Shown here: in pieces, positions 19,048 to 27,759 of the stretch | How positions within the stretch are numbered: position 1 is the first letter of the stretch | How the letters are laid out: the number at the start of each line of letters is the position of its first letter | Origin: Cystobacter fuscus | GTDB lineage: Bacteria > Myxococcota > Myxococcia > Myxococcales > Myxococcaceae | Direction of reading: 5' to 3' | NCBI RefSeq assembly: GCF_002305875.1 | Contig: NZ_CP022098.1 | Location: 12,276,001 to 12,340,000, forward strand | Length of the DNA: 64,000 nucleotides | Made by a program: the position numbers and the translations under genes | The notes under the pieces: model-generated | Told to the model about the DNA's origin: nothing | The model's input: only the letters and a program-made list of their open reading frames with translations | Databases searched by the model: none

Positions 19048-19605
19048 TCAGCCCTCACCGTCGAGATTCTTCTTCAACGGCACCGGCAGCTTGAGCGACA
19101 GGACGAAACCCACGTCGCTTCCATAACCGGGCCGATCTCCGGGACCGGTCGCCACCGGAATCCCGATGCGCAGGCCGGCCGTCAGGAAGCCCATGCTGAA
19201 GAAGGGCTGGAGATGCACGCTCGTCGTCGCCACTCCCTGGGCTCCGGCGAAGTCATGGGCCACGCCCAGCTCGGCTCCCAGGACGAGGGTGGTGGCCTGC
19301 ACGCCAGCGCAGACACGGTGATGCTCGCCGTTGATGGACTGCCATTGGCCGAAGACGCCCACCCCCGCGATGGGCACGGCCTCGAAGAAGGCATGGAGGC
19401 TGAGCTCCGCGCCGAGCCCCATCGCCGGACCACTGGGGCGCCCCGTCGCGCTGAAGAGGAACCCCCCGTTGAGATAAAGTTCGCCGGGCTGGGGAAACGA
19501 GGCCGGAATCAGCCAGGGCGACAGCGACAGCGCCAGCGCCTCGCACGAGGCGCACAGCGCTCCCATCCACATCAGTCCTCGGCACGCCTTCCACGAAGCT
19601 CGCAT
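19048..19605 (-). CDS. exported protein, probable outer-membrane beta-barrel
   Basis: A 185-residue protein with a signal-like N-terminus and alternating hydrophobic strands rich in Gly and aromatic residues (e.g. Y-L-N-G-G-F-L-F-S-A-T-G, then S-V-H-L-Q-P-F-F-S-M-G-F), ending in a strand with L-S-L-K-L-P-V-P. This pattern fits a small beta-barrel, but no family is recognised. The start at 19605 has a GAGGGG site. It lies just downstream of another envelope gene in the same orientation, with 57 bases between them. Confidence 0.6.
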   Translation of the reverse strand: MRASWKACRGLMWMGALCASCEALALSLSPWLIPASFPQPGELYLNGGFLFSATGRPSGPAMGLGAELSLHAFFEAVPIAGVGVFGQWQSINGEHHRVCAGVQATTLVLGAELGVAHDFAGAQGVATTSVHLQPFFSMGFLTAGLRIGIPVATGPGDRPGYGSDVGFVLSLKLPVPLKKNLDGEG

Positions 19606-19662
19606 GGTGCCCCTCGTCTCCTGGGCACTCACGCTAACCCAGAACCCCACGCGCGCCCGGCG

Positions 19663-20568
19663 TCAGATGGTCAGGCCGATCGAGAGGTACGGACCCGGGA
19701 GCACGTCCTGGTGCACGACGCCATCCACCAGGCCGGCATCGTTCAGCACCAGCATCCGCATGCCGCCGCGCAAGGCGAACAGCTTGTAGCCGAAGTACAC
19801 GACCACCCCGCCCGCCGCGTCGAGCTGACGGTAGGGCACGGGGGTCAGGTGCACCCGCCCCTCCAGGGCGAAGAAGTCCGACAGGTAGTACTCGGCCGAG
19901 ACGCCCAGACTGGGGCCCACGAAGGTGATGTCGGGCGCCCGGGCCATGGACAACCCGCCCTCCAGCCGCAACCGGCCGCTGTCCCCCTTGAGCACCGCCC
20001 ACGACAAGTGCCCCGACAGCAGGGCGAGGGAGTCCGTGTCACCACTGCCATCATCCGCCCGCAAGCTCAGTGCGCCCGCGCGCAGCATCAGGCCGAGCCG
20101 ATCCCCCTCGAAGCCCAGATGGAGCGCCACCCCGGCACCCTCCCGGAGGATCAGGGTGTCGAGCCCGAACAGGAAGTTCTTGTAGCGGCGAGACATGTAC
20201 TCGTCCGCCGCGGCGGCCACCGAGGAGGACACGGGCGCCGCGTAATAAGACGGGGCCGGCTCGACGTAATAGGAGGGGGCCGGGTCGACATACACGACGG
20301 GAGGCGGCGGCGCATAATAGCGTGGTCGGGATTCGTAACGGGGCCGTCCGCGCGGGCGGTCGTCGCGCCCGGAGTCATGCGAAGGCGAGGGAGCGTTCAC
20401 CGGAGAGGCATCGTGCGTCGAGCCCGAGTCGCGCGACTCGCGCGTCTCACGCGAGTCGTCCTGGGACTCCGTCGACGAGCGCTTGCCGAAGCGGGCCTCG
20501 GCCTGGGGAGCGGCGAGCAGCATTCCGGTGAGCACTGCGGCGGACAGGAACTGGAGGCGGCGAGTCAT
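19663..20568 (-). CDS. outer-membrane beta-barrel-like protein with Tyr/Pro-rich linker
   Basis: A 301-residue exported protein. A signal peptide (cleavage likely after A-P-Q-A-E-A) is followed by a charged Ser/Asp/Arg-rich stretch (residues about 30-80) and a Tyr/Pro-rich segment with repeated P-A-P-S-Y-Y-x-E/A motifs (about 84-115). The rest is a series of amphipathic strands ending L-S-I-G-L-T-I, as in beta-barrels. It is probably co-transcribed with the downstream exported protein. Confidence 0.65.
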   Translation of the reverse strand: MTRRLQFLSAAVLTGMLLAAPQAEARFGKRSSTESQDDSRETRESRDSGSTHDASPVNAPSPSHDSGRDDRPRGRPRYESRPRYYAPPPPVVYVDPAPSYYVEPAPSYYAAPVSSSVAAAADEYMSRRYKNFLFGLDTLILREGAGVALHLGFEGDRLGLMLRAGALSLRADDGSGDTDSLALLSGHLSWAVLKGDSGRLRLEGGLSMARAPDITFVGPSLGVSAEYYLSDFFALEGRVHLTPVPYRQLDAAGGVVVYFGYKLFALRGGMRMLVLNDAGLVDGVVHQDVLPGPYLSIGLTI

Positions 20569-20876
20569 GATTTCCTCGGGGCGGCGAACGGCCTGTGTCC
20601 CCTGACTCGCTCGGCTGCCTTTTATTCAACGAGACGCACCCGATCGAAGGGCTTCCATCCCAGCCCCGAGGCACTGTGACTCGAGCTGTAGGACACGCGC
20701 CGGCAACGCCTGACGCCGCCCGATGAGTCCTTCGACGACGACATCTACAAGCCCCTGGAGTGACTCGCGCGGCTGACGGTGGCGTCGCGCACGCACACCC
20801 CACCCATCCAGCCAAGGGGACGCTCAGACGCTCCTCCGCCGCTCGGCTGGAGGGCCTGGAACATAACTGTTCTGGG
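20569..20876. other. intergenic, divergent envelope/Fic genes
   Basis: No full gene is visible. Around 20700-20763 a plus-strand frame reads like the tail of a protein (D-E-S-F-D-D-D-I-Y-K-P-L-E then TGA) but has an in-frame stop about 20 codons earlier, so it can only be debris. The promoter of the minus-strand envelope gene should lie near 20569-20680. Confidence 0.35.
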
Positions 20877-20893
20877 GAAACAGGCCCTGTTTC
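20877..20893. promoter_or_regulatory. palindromic operator-like site upstream of the Fic gene
   Basis: A perfect palindrome, GAAACAGG-c-CCTGTTTC (8+1+8 bases), lies in an AT-richer stretch about 115 bases before the Fic start. Such a site would suit a dimeric repressor. No regulator gene lies next to it. Confidence 0.45.
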
Positions 20894-20896
20894 TAA

Positions 20897-20976
20897 CGAT
20901 TTCTACACGCGTTGAAATGCAAATTGCGTAGAAGGTCTCCGGCTATCGATTTCGACAAACCACCACCGATTTCGAC
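20897..20976 (+). repeat. three direct repeats CGATTTC(T/G)AC
   Basis: The decamer CGATTTCTAC or CGATTTCGAC occurs at 20897-20906, 20947-20956 and 20967-20976, all on the same strand, between the palindrome and the Fic start. The last two are 20 bases apart, about two helical turns. They may be binding sites in the leader of the Fic gene. Confidence 0.45.
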
Positions 20977-21007
20977 CAAAGAGCCAGTGGAATCAAGGGG
21001 TTCAGGA

Positions 21008-22528
21008 GTGAATGCTTCCGGGAGTACCCCCATCGGGTACGCGAAAGTCATCGAGGACTACCGCCTCGCTGTGCTTCCTCCGCACCAGACCTCCTCCTGG
21101 GCGCAAGTATCGAGCAAGCGCGTGCACCTCAGTGGGGGGCACGAGTTCGCGGTCTATCCGAGCGCCTACGACCCGGGCCCATCGCTCTTCGCCCACCTGG
21201 AGTTCGCCCTCAAGCATGAGGGGCTTTCCCTGGAGGTGCTCGCCGCGTTGTTCCGCGCGGTGGAGGGGACGTCTTTCGTGAACGACCTGTGCCGCCATAT
21301 CCAGGAGCGGCCCACGGGGCAGTACACGCGCCGACTGTGGTTTCTCTACGAGTTCCTCATGGGACGCCAGTTGCCCCTGGAGGACGCGACCCAGGGCAAC
21401 TACATCGAGTTGCTCGACCCTGAGCGCTATTACACGGCGGCTCCCGTGCGAAGCCGGCGACACCGGGTGCTCGACAATCTCCTGGGCAACGTGGACTTCT
21501 GTCCCATGGTGCGCCGCACGCCCACGCTCCAGGCGTTCGAGGCGAAACGGCTCGCCGAGGAGGCGAAGCGGATCGTGGCGTCCTACGACGAGGATGCCCT
21601 GCGCCGTGCCGTCAGCTACCTCTACACGAAGGAGACACGCTCCTCGTTCGACATCGAGCGGGAGAAGCCCAGCGAGGATCGTGCCGCGCGCTTCGTTTCC
21701 CTCTTGCGAGAGCTGCCCGACAGGACTTCTCTCGACAAGGCCGCACTGGTCCAGATGCAGAACGTGATCGTGGAGCCGCGCTTCGGGGAGCATGACTATC
21801 GCGAGGAGCAGAACTACGTCGGTGAATCCGTGGGAATGCGTCAGCGGATCCACTTCGTTCCGCCGCGTCCCGAGGACGTTCCCCGCTTGATGAGCGGACT
21901 GCTGTCCTGCCTGGAGCGGATGACGGCATCCCAGGTGGAGCCGATCGTCCATGCGGCCGCCATCTCCTTCGGTTTCGTCTTCGTCCACCCCTTCGAGGAT
22001 GGAAATGGACGGCTCCACCGGCTGCTCATCCATTACATCCTGTCGCGTGCTGGTTTCACTCCCCAGGGGCTCGTCTTTCCCATCTCCGCCGTCATGTTGC
22101 AGAAACGGGGGGAGTACGATGCGTGCCTCGAGTCCTTCTCCAAGCCACTGATGACCCGGCTGAAGTACGAAACGGACGAGGCGTGGAGCCTCTCGGTGAA
22201 GGAAGAGACGGGCGGCTTCTACCGCTACAGCGACTTCACGCGGATGGCCGAGGATCTCTACCGCTGGACCGAGGAGACCATCCACACGGAGTTTCGCGAG
22301 GAGTTGGACTTCGTCGTCCGCTACCGAGAGGCCCGAGAGAAGATGGAGAACGTCGTCGAGATGTCGGACACGATGCGCAACCGCTTCGTCCAGTTCTGTC
22401 TCCAGAACGAAGGCCGGTTGTCGCCGACCAAGCGGAACAAGTACTTCAGCGCCCTCTCCGAGGACGAAGTGCGAGCCCTGGAGCAGATCGTCCAGGAGCA
22501 CCTGCTACCCTTCGGGGCTCCCCGCTAA
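21008..22528 (+). CDS. Fic domain protein (probable AMPylase)
   Basis: A 506-residue protein with the complete Fic motif H-P-F-E-D-G-N-G-R (residues 327-335), whose His is the catalytic base for AMP transfer to target hydroxyls. Upstream, S-S-F-D-I-E-R (about 212-218) resembles the inhibitory-helix motif S-x-x-x-E-(G/N), with Arg in place of the final Gly/Asn. This suggests self-inhibition by an N-terminal alpha-inh helix. The C-terminal ~120 residues form an extra helical domain. The GTG at 21008 with GGGG seven bases upstream is preferred over an ATG at 20912, whose extra codons overlap the repeat-rich leader. The gene ends convergent with the ankyrin lipoprotein, overlapping it by four bases. 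Confidence 0.85.
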   Translation: MNASGSTPIGYAKVIEDYRLAVLPPHQTSSWAQVSSKRVHLSGGHEFAVYPSAYDPGPSLFAHLEFALKHEGLSLEVLAALFRAVEGTSFVNDLCRHIQERPTGQYTRRLWFLYEFLMGRQLPLEDATQGNYIELLDPERYYTAAPVRSRRHRVLDNLLGNVDFCPMVRRTPTLQAFEAKRLAEEAKRIVASYDEDALRRAVSYLYTKETRSSFDIEREKPSEDRAARFVSLLRELPDRTSLDKAALVQMQNVIVEPRFGEHDYREEQNYVGESVGMRQRIHFVPPRPEDVPRLMSGLLSCLERMTASQVEPIVHAAAISFGFVFVHPFEDGNGRLHRLLIHYILSRAGFTPQGLVFPISAVMLQKRGEYDACLESFSKPLMTRLKYETDEAWSLSVKEETGGFYRYSDFTRMAEDLYRWTEETIHTEFREELDFVVRYREAREKMENVVEMSDTMRNRFVQFCLQNEGRLSPTKRNKYFSALSEDEVRALEQIVQEHLLPFGAPR

Positions 22529-25500
22529 CCCGGGCCCCGGCATCCGCCAGGTGTGGCACCCCGCTCCTCGAGCACTCTCACCACCTTGCGCCCCTCACGG
22601 TCCTCGCGCCCCCGCGCCAGATCCAACGGACGCACGCACTCCCGTGTCTCGGCGTCCAGCGGCGCGCCATGCCCCACGAGGTACTCCACCAGCCGCGCTC
22701 CCGCCCGCTCGGCCGCGCGATGCAGCAGCGTCCTCCCCTCGCCGTCCGCGAGCCGCACGTCCAACCGCCCCTGCTCCAACAGGACCGCCGACAACGCCTC
22801 GTCATCCTCGCTCACCGCGAGCCGCAGCAGCCACTCGAGGTTCTCCCGCGAGAGCGTGCTCCACTTGCGCATCGCCCAGTCGTGCAGGAGCGTGGAGGTG
22901 CCCGCCTCCGCCCCCGCGGCGAGCGCCGTGGACAGCCGCTCGAACGCGATGTCCGGTGGCACGCGCCCCTCATACAGCAGCCGCCGGGCCGCGTCCTGCT
23001 GTCCCTGGCCCAGCAACACCGCGAGCGCCTCGCCCGAGGGATCCGTCGCCCCCATCGCCAGGAACAGCTCCACCAGCCAGGGCCCACCCTCGCTCAACGC
23101 CAGGGTGAGCGCCGTGGGCCCCTCCCCGCTCTCCGCGCGGACGCTCGCCCCTCGTGACAACAGCCGCGCCGCCAGCGTCCAGGCGTGGGTCCGCAGCGCC
23201 AACACCAGGGCCGCGTCGAGCCGCGGCCCCTCCAGCTCGCGCGCCTCCAATCCCCGCTCGAGCAGTTCCCGCGCCAGTCCGTCCAGCTTCATGTCCACGG
23301 CGAGCCGCACCGGGGCGAAGGGGTCTCCCACCGAGGCCAGCGGCTTCACCCCGAACGAGAGCAGCGCCCGCGCCGCTGGCACATTCCCCGCTCGGAGCGC
23401 ATGCGCGAGCACGTCCAGCCCCGCGCCATCCACCGCGTGCGGGTTCGCGCCCCGCCGCACCAGCACCTCGAGCGTCCGGGGATCCGCGCACCGCGTGAGC
23501 TGGACGAGCACGGGCCCCGTCCGCTCCGCCACCTCCGCGGTGGACAGCCCGGACAGAGCGGACTCCAACAGCGCGGGCGTGCCGCAGAAGCGCCGGGCGA
23601 GCTGCTCCACCACCTCCACCCGCTGCGCCACCGTCCACGCCGGCTGCCGGAGCAGCTCGCCCAGCGCCTGGAGCGTGTTGGCCCCCAGTTCCTCCAGGGG
23701 CTCGCCGGCGTTCAAACGCGCCTCGAGGAACGCGAGCACCGGAGCCACGCGGGCCGTGGCACCACGCGACAGGAAGAACCGGGCCACGTCGAAGTGCCCC
23801 CGGGAGACGGCCACGGTGAAGGGGGGATCCGGCTCCACCCGCGGCACGGTGGGATCTCCGAGCGGCGGGGGCGGCTCCAGGATGGCGCCATGCTCGAAGA
23901 GCCAGTCCGCCACCTCCACGCTGCCCGCGGTCCCCAGGAGCGGCGCGCCCGTGACGTCCTCGCCCAGCAGGTTCGCCCCCGTCTCCACATAGCGCCGCAC
24001 GAGCGCGAGCTGCCCTCCCCGCACCGCCAGCGGGAAGTAGTCCAGATCCTCCTGGAGCCGCTTCCACACCTCGGGCCGCTGACGCTCCAGGTGCTCGAGG
24101 AACGTCCGCTCGCCCAGCGCCAGCGCCAGGCCCGCCAGCGACACCGCCCGGGGATGCTCCGGCGTCGCTCCCACGAGCCTGCGGGAATCCTTCTCCGCCG
24201 ACAGCGTCAACGGCTCCGCGCCCCGATCCACCGCGAGCATCGCCACCGCGGGCCGCCCCGCGACGAGGGCGAGGCGCGCGCTCTCCTGGAGCAGCGCCCG
24301 GACCTCGCCCGGCGGGCTCCGATCGATCAGCAGCGCCACCGTGTCCCGAGCCCCCACCTCGGCGGCCTTCCACAGCAGGGCCTGCCGCCAGCCCTGGGCG
24401 AGCGGCTCCAGGTTGTCGAACAACCAGCGCACCACCTGCGTGCGGCCCCCCACGGCCGCCGCCAGGGCCAGCTCCGAGGAGAAGTCCTCCCCGGTGGGCT
24501 TCCAGTGGCCCAGCAGGGCGAGCGCCTCCCGCTCCTCGCCCCGCGAGAGCACGTGCCGCAGCGCCTTCGGCCAGCACGCGGCGCTCGTGGAGGACGCCTC
24601 CGCCCGCTCCAGCAGCAACAGGGCCGCCTCCGGATGGGGCTCGCACAGGACGAAGTCGAGCGCGGGCATTCCCGGCCGCGCGGGCTCCAGCGCGGAGGCC
24701 CTCGCCTCCAGGAGCCGGCGCAGCGTGGGCACGTCTCCGCGCCGCGCCGCGTAGCCCAGGGGCGTGATGCCCGTCCTGTCCTTCGCGCTCACCGCGAGCC
24801 CGAGCGACAGCAGCTTCTCCACCGCCGCGACGTTGCCCGCCGCCGCGGCGTAATGCAGCACCGAGCGGCCCGCCACGTCGGCCGGCCGCGCGTTCAGCTC
24901 CCGCCGGGTGAGGGCCTCGAGTCCATCTCCCCGCAGGACGCGCCACGCGAGCGCCGAGGGAGCGAGCAGCTCCGCCGCGGCATCCACGCTCGCGCCCGCC
25001 TCGAGCAGCGCGGGCAGCACCTCGAGCCGTCCCTCCCTCAGCGCGGCGCGCAGCTCGCCATTCCTCCGGGCCCGGGCGAGGAGGCGATCCCGCTCCGGCG
25101 AGGCCTCTCCCCCAGGCTCGCCCTGTCCCCACACCGCGCCGCGCTCGACGAACAACGCGGCCACACCGAGGTGACCCTCCTCGAGCGCCATCCGCAGCGG
25201 GGTGCCTCCCCGGGACGACCCGCGCGCGGGTTCCTCCGCCTCCAGCACCGCCCCCCGATCCAGCAACCACGCCGCGCTCTTCTCCGCGCCCCCGAGCGCG
25301 GCCCAGTGCAGCAGCGTGCGGGCCTCGCGCTGGCCGAGCAGGGACTTGAAGTCCGACGGGTTGCGCGCCGCCAGCGCCTCGAGCTCGGGGATCTCCTCCT
25401 TCAGGAGGGCGCGCACGTAGGGGGTATGATCGAACGCCCCCTCCCATTGGGAGAAGGACACCCCTTCGCGCCGCAAACGGACCTCCTCCGCGCGCTGCCC

Positions 25501-26691
25501 GGTCTCCGAGGCCCACCGCAAGAGGAAGCGCTCGTGCGCCCGCGTCAGGGCCTCCTTCACGGGCTCGGAGGTGGCTCGCGCGATGAAGTGCTCGCGCACG
25601 AGCAGCGCGCCCGAGGACACGAGCGCGTCGACCGTGGCGGCATGCCCTCCGCGCGCCGCCAACGAGAGGGCGCAATGGCCCGCCGCGCCCTCGGTGTTCA
25701 CCTCCGCGCCCTGGCTGATCAACTCCCGCACCATCTCCACGCGGCCCTTCTGGGCGGCCAGCATGAGCGGAGTGCGGCTCATCGGCGTGCGGGCCTCCAG
25801 ATCCACCCCCGCCTTGACGAGCGCGGTGGCCATCCGGGGCTCGGCGGTGAGGGCGGCGTAGTGCAAGAGCCCCAGGCCCCGCCCATCCACGGCGTCCCTC
25901 AGCCCCGGATCCTCCTTGAGCACCGCCGCGAGCCGCTTGCGATCATGGGTGAGCACCGCCAGGTGGGCGGGGCTGATGCGCAGCACATCCCACACCTCGG
26001 GAGCAGTGCCGGTGATCAGCCCCTTGAGCACCGCCCCCTCCCCCTGCTCGGCGGCGCGCTCCAGGAGGAAGTGCAGGTGGGCCGCGCGCAATGACCGGAG
26101 GATCTCCGGAGGCAGCGGCGAGGACAGCAGGGCCGGATCCTCCAGCGGCACCCCCGCGCGAACGAGCACCTGGACGCTCTCGGCATCTCCCAACTGCGCG
26201 GCCCGCACGAGCAGCCGCTCCGGCAGCGCTTCGAAGTCCTCGAGATCGGGAGCCAGCGTCAGCAGCTCGCTCACGATGCGCGGGCGGCGCAGCTCCAGGG
26301 CCTCGTGCAGGGCGGTGCGGCCCTGGGCATCCAGGCTCGTGGGCCGCGCGCCGTGCCGCACCAGCACGCGGATGACCGCGGCGGCGGCCCGGGGATCCTC
26401 GATGGTCATCGCCTGGGACAGCAGCGCGCGCCCATCGAGGTCCGCCTCCGCCCGCGCGACTCCGGCGCTCAGCAGGGCCTCCACGGACTCGGCATGCCCC
26501 GCCTGCACGGCGCGCAGCAACCATCGATCCCCCCGGGTGGCCAGCTTCTCCCGGACCTCCGGGGACGCGAGCGCCTGGGCGAGCTTCGCCTCATCTCCAT
26601 TGTCGATCTCCCGCTCGACCGGGCTACGGCACCCGACGAGGGACAGGGACAGGGGAAGCACGAGCCGCCAGACGCGCGAGCCAGGATACAT
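22525..26691 (-). CDS. giant ankyrin-repeat lipoprotein
   Basis: A protein of about 1,388 residues. An N-terminal lipoprotein signal (L-P-L-S-L-S-L-V-G-C, Cys near residue 18) is followed almost throughout by ankyrin repeats, with recurring G-x-T-P/A-L-x-x-A-A-x-x-G-x-x-x-x-V-x-x-L-L-x-x-G-A units, for example L-L-H-Y-A-A-L, P-L-M-L-A-A-Q-K-G-R, S-V-L-H-Y-A-A-A-A-G-N and T-L-L-H-R-A-A-E-R-A. I estimate more than 25 repeats, many degenerate in the middle. It should be a surface or periplasmic protein-binding scaffold. Its length is unusual even for myxobacterial ankyrin proteins. The start could also be the ATG at 26703. Ribosome-site evidence is weak for both. Confidence 0.8.
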   Translation of the reverse strand: MYPGSRVWRLVLPLSLSLVGCRSPVEREIDNGDEAKLAQALASPEVREKLATRGDRWLLRAVQAGHAESVEALLSAGVARAEADLDGRALLSQAMTIEDPRAAAAVIRVLVRHGARPTSLDAQGRTALHEALELRRPRIVSELLTLAPDLEDFEALPERLLVRAAQLGDAESVQVLVRAGVPLEDPALLSSPLPPEILRSLRAAHLHFLLERAAEQGEGAVLKGLITGTAPEVWDVLRISPAHLAVLTHDRKRLAAVLKEDPGLRDAVDGRGLGLLHYAALTAEPRMATALVKAGVDLEARTPMSRTPLMLAAQKGRVEMVRELISQGAEVNTEGAAGHCALSLAARGGHAATVDALVSSGALLVREHFIARATSEPVKEALTRAHERFLLRWASETGQRAEEVRLRREGVSFSQWEGAFDHTPYVRALLKEEIPELEALAARNPSDFKSLLGQREARTLLHWAALGGAEKSAAWLLDRGAVLEAEEPARGSSRGGTPLRMALEEGHLGVAALFVERGAVWGQGEPGGEASPERDRLLARARRNGELRAALREGRLEVLPALLEAGASVDAAAELLAPSALAWRVLRGDGLEALTRRELNARPADVAGRSVLHYAAAAGNVAAVEKLLSLGLAVSAKDRTGITPLGYAARRGDVPTLRRLLEARASALEPARPGMPALDFVLCEPHPEAALLLLERAEASSTSAACWPKALRHVLSRGEEREALALLGHWKPTGEDFSSELALAAAVGGRTQVVRWLFDNLEPLAQGWRQALLWKAAEVGARDTVALLIDRSPPGEVRALLQESARLALVAGRPAVAMLAVDRGAEPLTLSAEKDSRRLVGATPEHPRAVSLAGLALALGERTFLEHLERQRPEVWKRLQEDLDYFPLAVRGGQLALVRRYVETGANLLGEDVTGAPLLGTAGSVEVADWLFEHGAILEPPPPLGDPTVPRVEPDPPFTVAVSRGHFDVARFFLSRGATARVAPVLAFLEARLNAGEPLEELGANTLQALGELLRQPAWTVAQRVEVVEQLARRFCGTPALLESALSGLSTAEVAERTGPVLVQLTRCADPRTLEVLVRRGANPHAVDGAGLDVLAHALRAGNVPAARALLSFGVKPLASVGDPFAPVRLAVDMKLDGLARELLERGLEARELEGPRLDAALVLALRTHAWTLAARLLSRGASVRAESGEGPTALTLALSEGGPWLVELFLAMGATDPSGEALAVLLGQGQQDAARRLLYEGRVPPDIAFERLSTALAAGAEAGTSTLLHDWAMRKWSTLSRENLEWLLRLAVSEDDEALSAVLLEQGRLDVRLADGEGRTLLHRAAERAGARLVEYLVGHGAPLDAETRECVRPLDLARGREDREGRKVVRVLEERGATPGGCRGPG

Positions 26692-26792
26692 GGAGCTCAA
26701 CATAGCGCGAGGCACGGCGCTCCACCCGTCCGCGCGGAAGGGAGAAGTGCACCACTGCTCGAATGCGCAGCGGCGGCCAGGACTTTCGCGCT

Positions 26793-26930
26793 TCAGCCCA
26801 GGAGCCGCCCGGTGGTGTCCCACACCGCGCGCCGGGTCGCCTCGTCCTCGGCGACCGCGGGCCAGGGCCGCTCCTCCTCCTCGACGAGCCAGCGGGCCCC
26901 CCGGGGGAAGTCCTCGCGCTCAGCGCACCG
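26793..26930 (-). pseudogene. coding-like tail with no start (possible dehydrogenase remnant)
   Basis: On the minus strand a frame ending at 26793 has GC-saturated third positions for about 43 codons and protein-like content (R-E-D-F-P-R-G-A-R-W-L-V, then D-E-A-T-R-R-A-V-W-D). No start codon lies in the intergenic part; the frame opens only inside the upstream gene. The end W-D-x-T-x-R-L-L-G recalls C-termini of short-chain dehydrogenases. It is probably the leftover 3' end of a lost gene. Confidence 0.3.
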
Positions 26931-27654
26931 GGACGCGCCTGGCGGGCAGGGTGAGGCTGACGGTGGACGCGGCGCGCGCGTCGTCCAGGGGAATGCGCAC
27001 CCACTCGGAGAGGGCGTGGTTGCCCACGTCGTCATAGACCTCGGCGCGCACCTCCAGGGGCCCGTCCGGGAGCGACTCCGTGGACACCTTGCAGGTGTAG
27101 GGGGGCTCGTGCGCGTCGCACAGATAGCGCTCCTCGGTGAGGAACTGCACCCAGGCGCCTCCTCGCGCGTGCTCGACGATGGCCGAGAGCGACAGCTTCC
27201 CCGACGACGTGGACCCCACCCCGAACGAGGACACGGTCACCGCGAGCGGCTCGCCCACGGTCACCGTCACCGGCGCCGAGGTGCTCGTGCGTCCCGAGGT
27301 GTCATACGCCCGGGCCGTCAGCGTGTGCTCGCCCCAGGCGATGCCCCGGGTGTTCCAGGTGAGCGAGTAGACGCCCCCAGGCAACGAGCCGATGAGCCGC
27401 GTGTCATCGAGCAGCACGTCCACCCGGGCGATGCGGCGCTCGTCACGGGCGGGGACGAAGACGTGGACGTTTCCTCCAAGCACCGCTCCGTCCTCCGGCC
27501 AGATGATGCTCACCTCGGCGGCGGAGTGCTCGGAGCCCGGAGCGGACACCGCCTGGAGCATGTCCCTCGCTCCAGAGAGTCCCATTCCAACGACTCCCAG
27601 GCAGGACACACCAGAGGCACACCACAACAAGCGACGAATCGATCCGGGTTTCAT
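26920..27654 (-). CDS. exported bacterial Ig-like domain protein
   Basis: A 244-residue protein with an N-terminal hydrophobic segment (about 8-28) that looks like a signal anchor or signal peptide. Residues about 45-135 form a bacterial Ig-like domain (I-I-W-P-E-D-G-A-V-L, then V-D-V-L-L-D-D-T, then G-E-H-T-L-T-A-R-A-Y-D). A second similar domain at about 140-235 ends V-R-A-E-V-Y-D-D-V-G-N. Such domains usually mediate adhesion or assembly outside the cytoplasm. It lies downstream of another exported protein in the same orientation. Confidence 0.65.
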   Translation of the reverse strand: MKPGSIRRLLWCASGVSCLGVVGMGLSGARDMLQAVSAPGSEHSAAEVSIIWPEDGAVLGGNVHVFVPARDERRIARVDVLLDDTRLIGSLPGGVYSLTWNTRGIAWGEHTLTARAYDTSGRTSTSAPVTVTVGEPLAVTVSSFGVGSTSSGKLSLSAIVEHARGGAWVQFLTEERYLCDAHEPPYTCKVSTESLPDGPLEVRAEVYDDVGNHALSEWVRIPLDDARAASTVSLTLPARRVPVR

Positions 27655-27759
27655 CTCGCGTCTCTGGAAGGAGAGGTCAGCGGCGGCAAGACGAAACATA
27701 CAGAGCGCGTCTGACACTCGAGCCCTCCCCCACGGGCCCGATTCACGCAGCCCCACGGC

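Noticed and set aside
20700-20763. Plus-strand tail resembling a protein C-terminus upstream of the Fic gene
   Set aside because: An in-frame stop lies about 20 codons upstream and there is no start, so it cannot be annotated as a gene.
22970-26094. Long antisense and out-of-frame open frames over the ankyrin gene
   Set aside because: The ankyrin repeat pattern is in one minus-strand frame only. The others are shadows rich in Arg, Gly and Pro.
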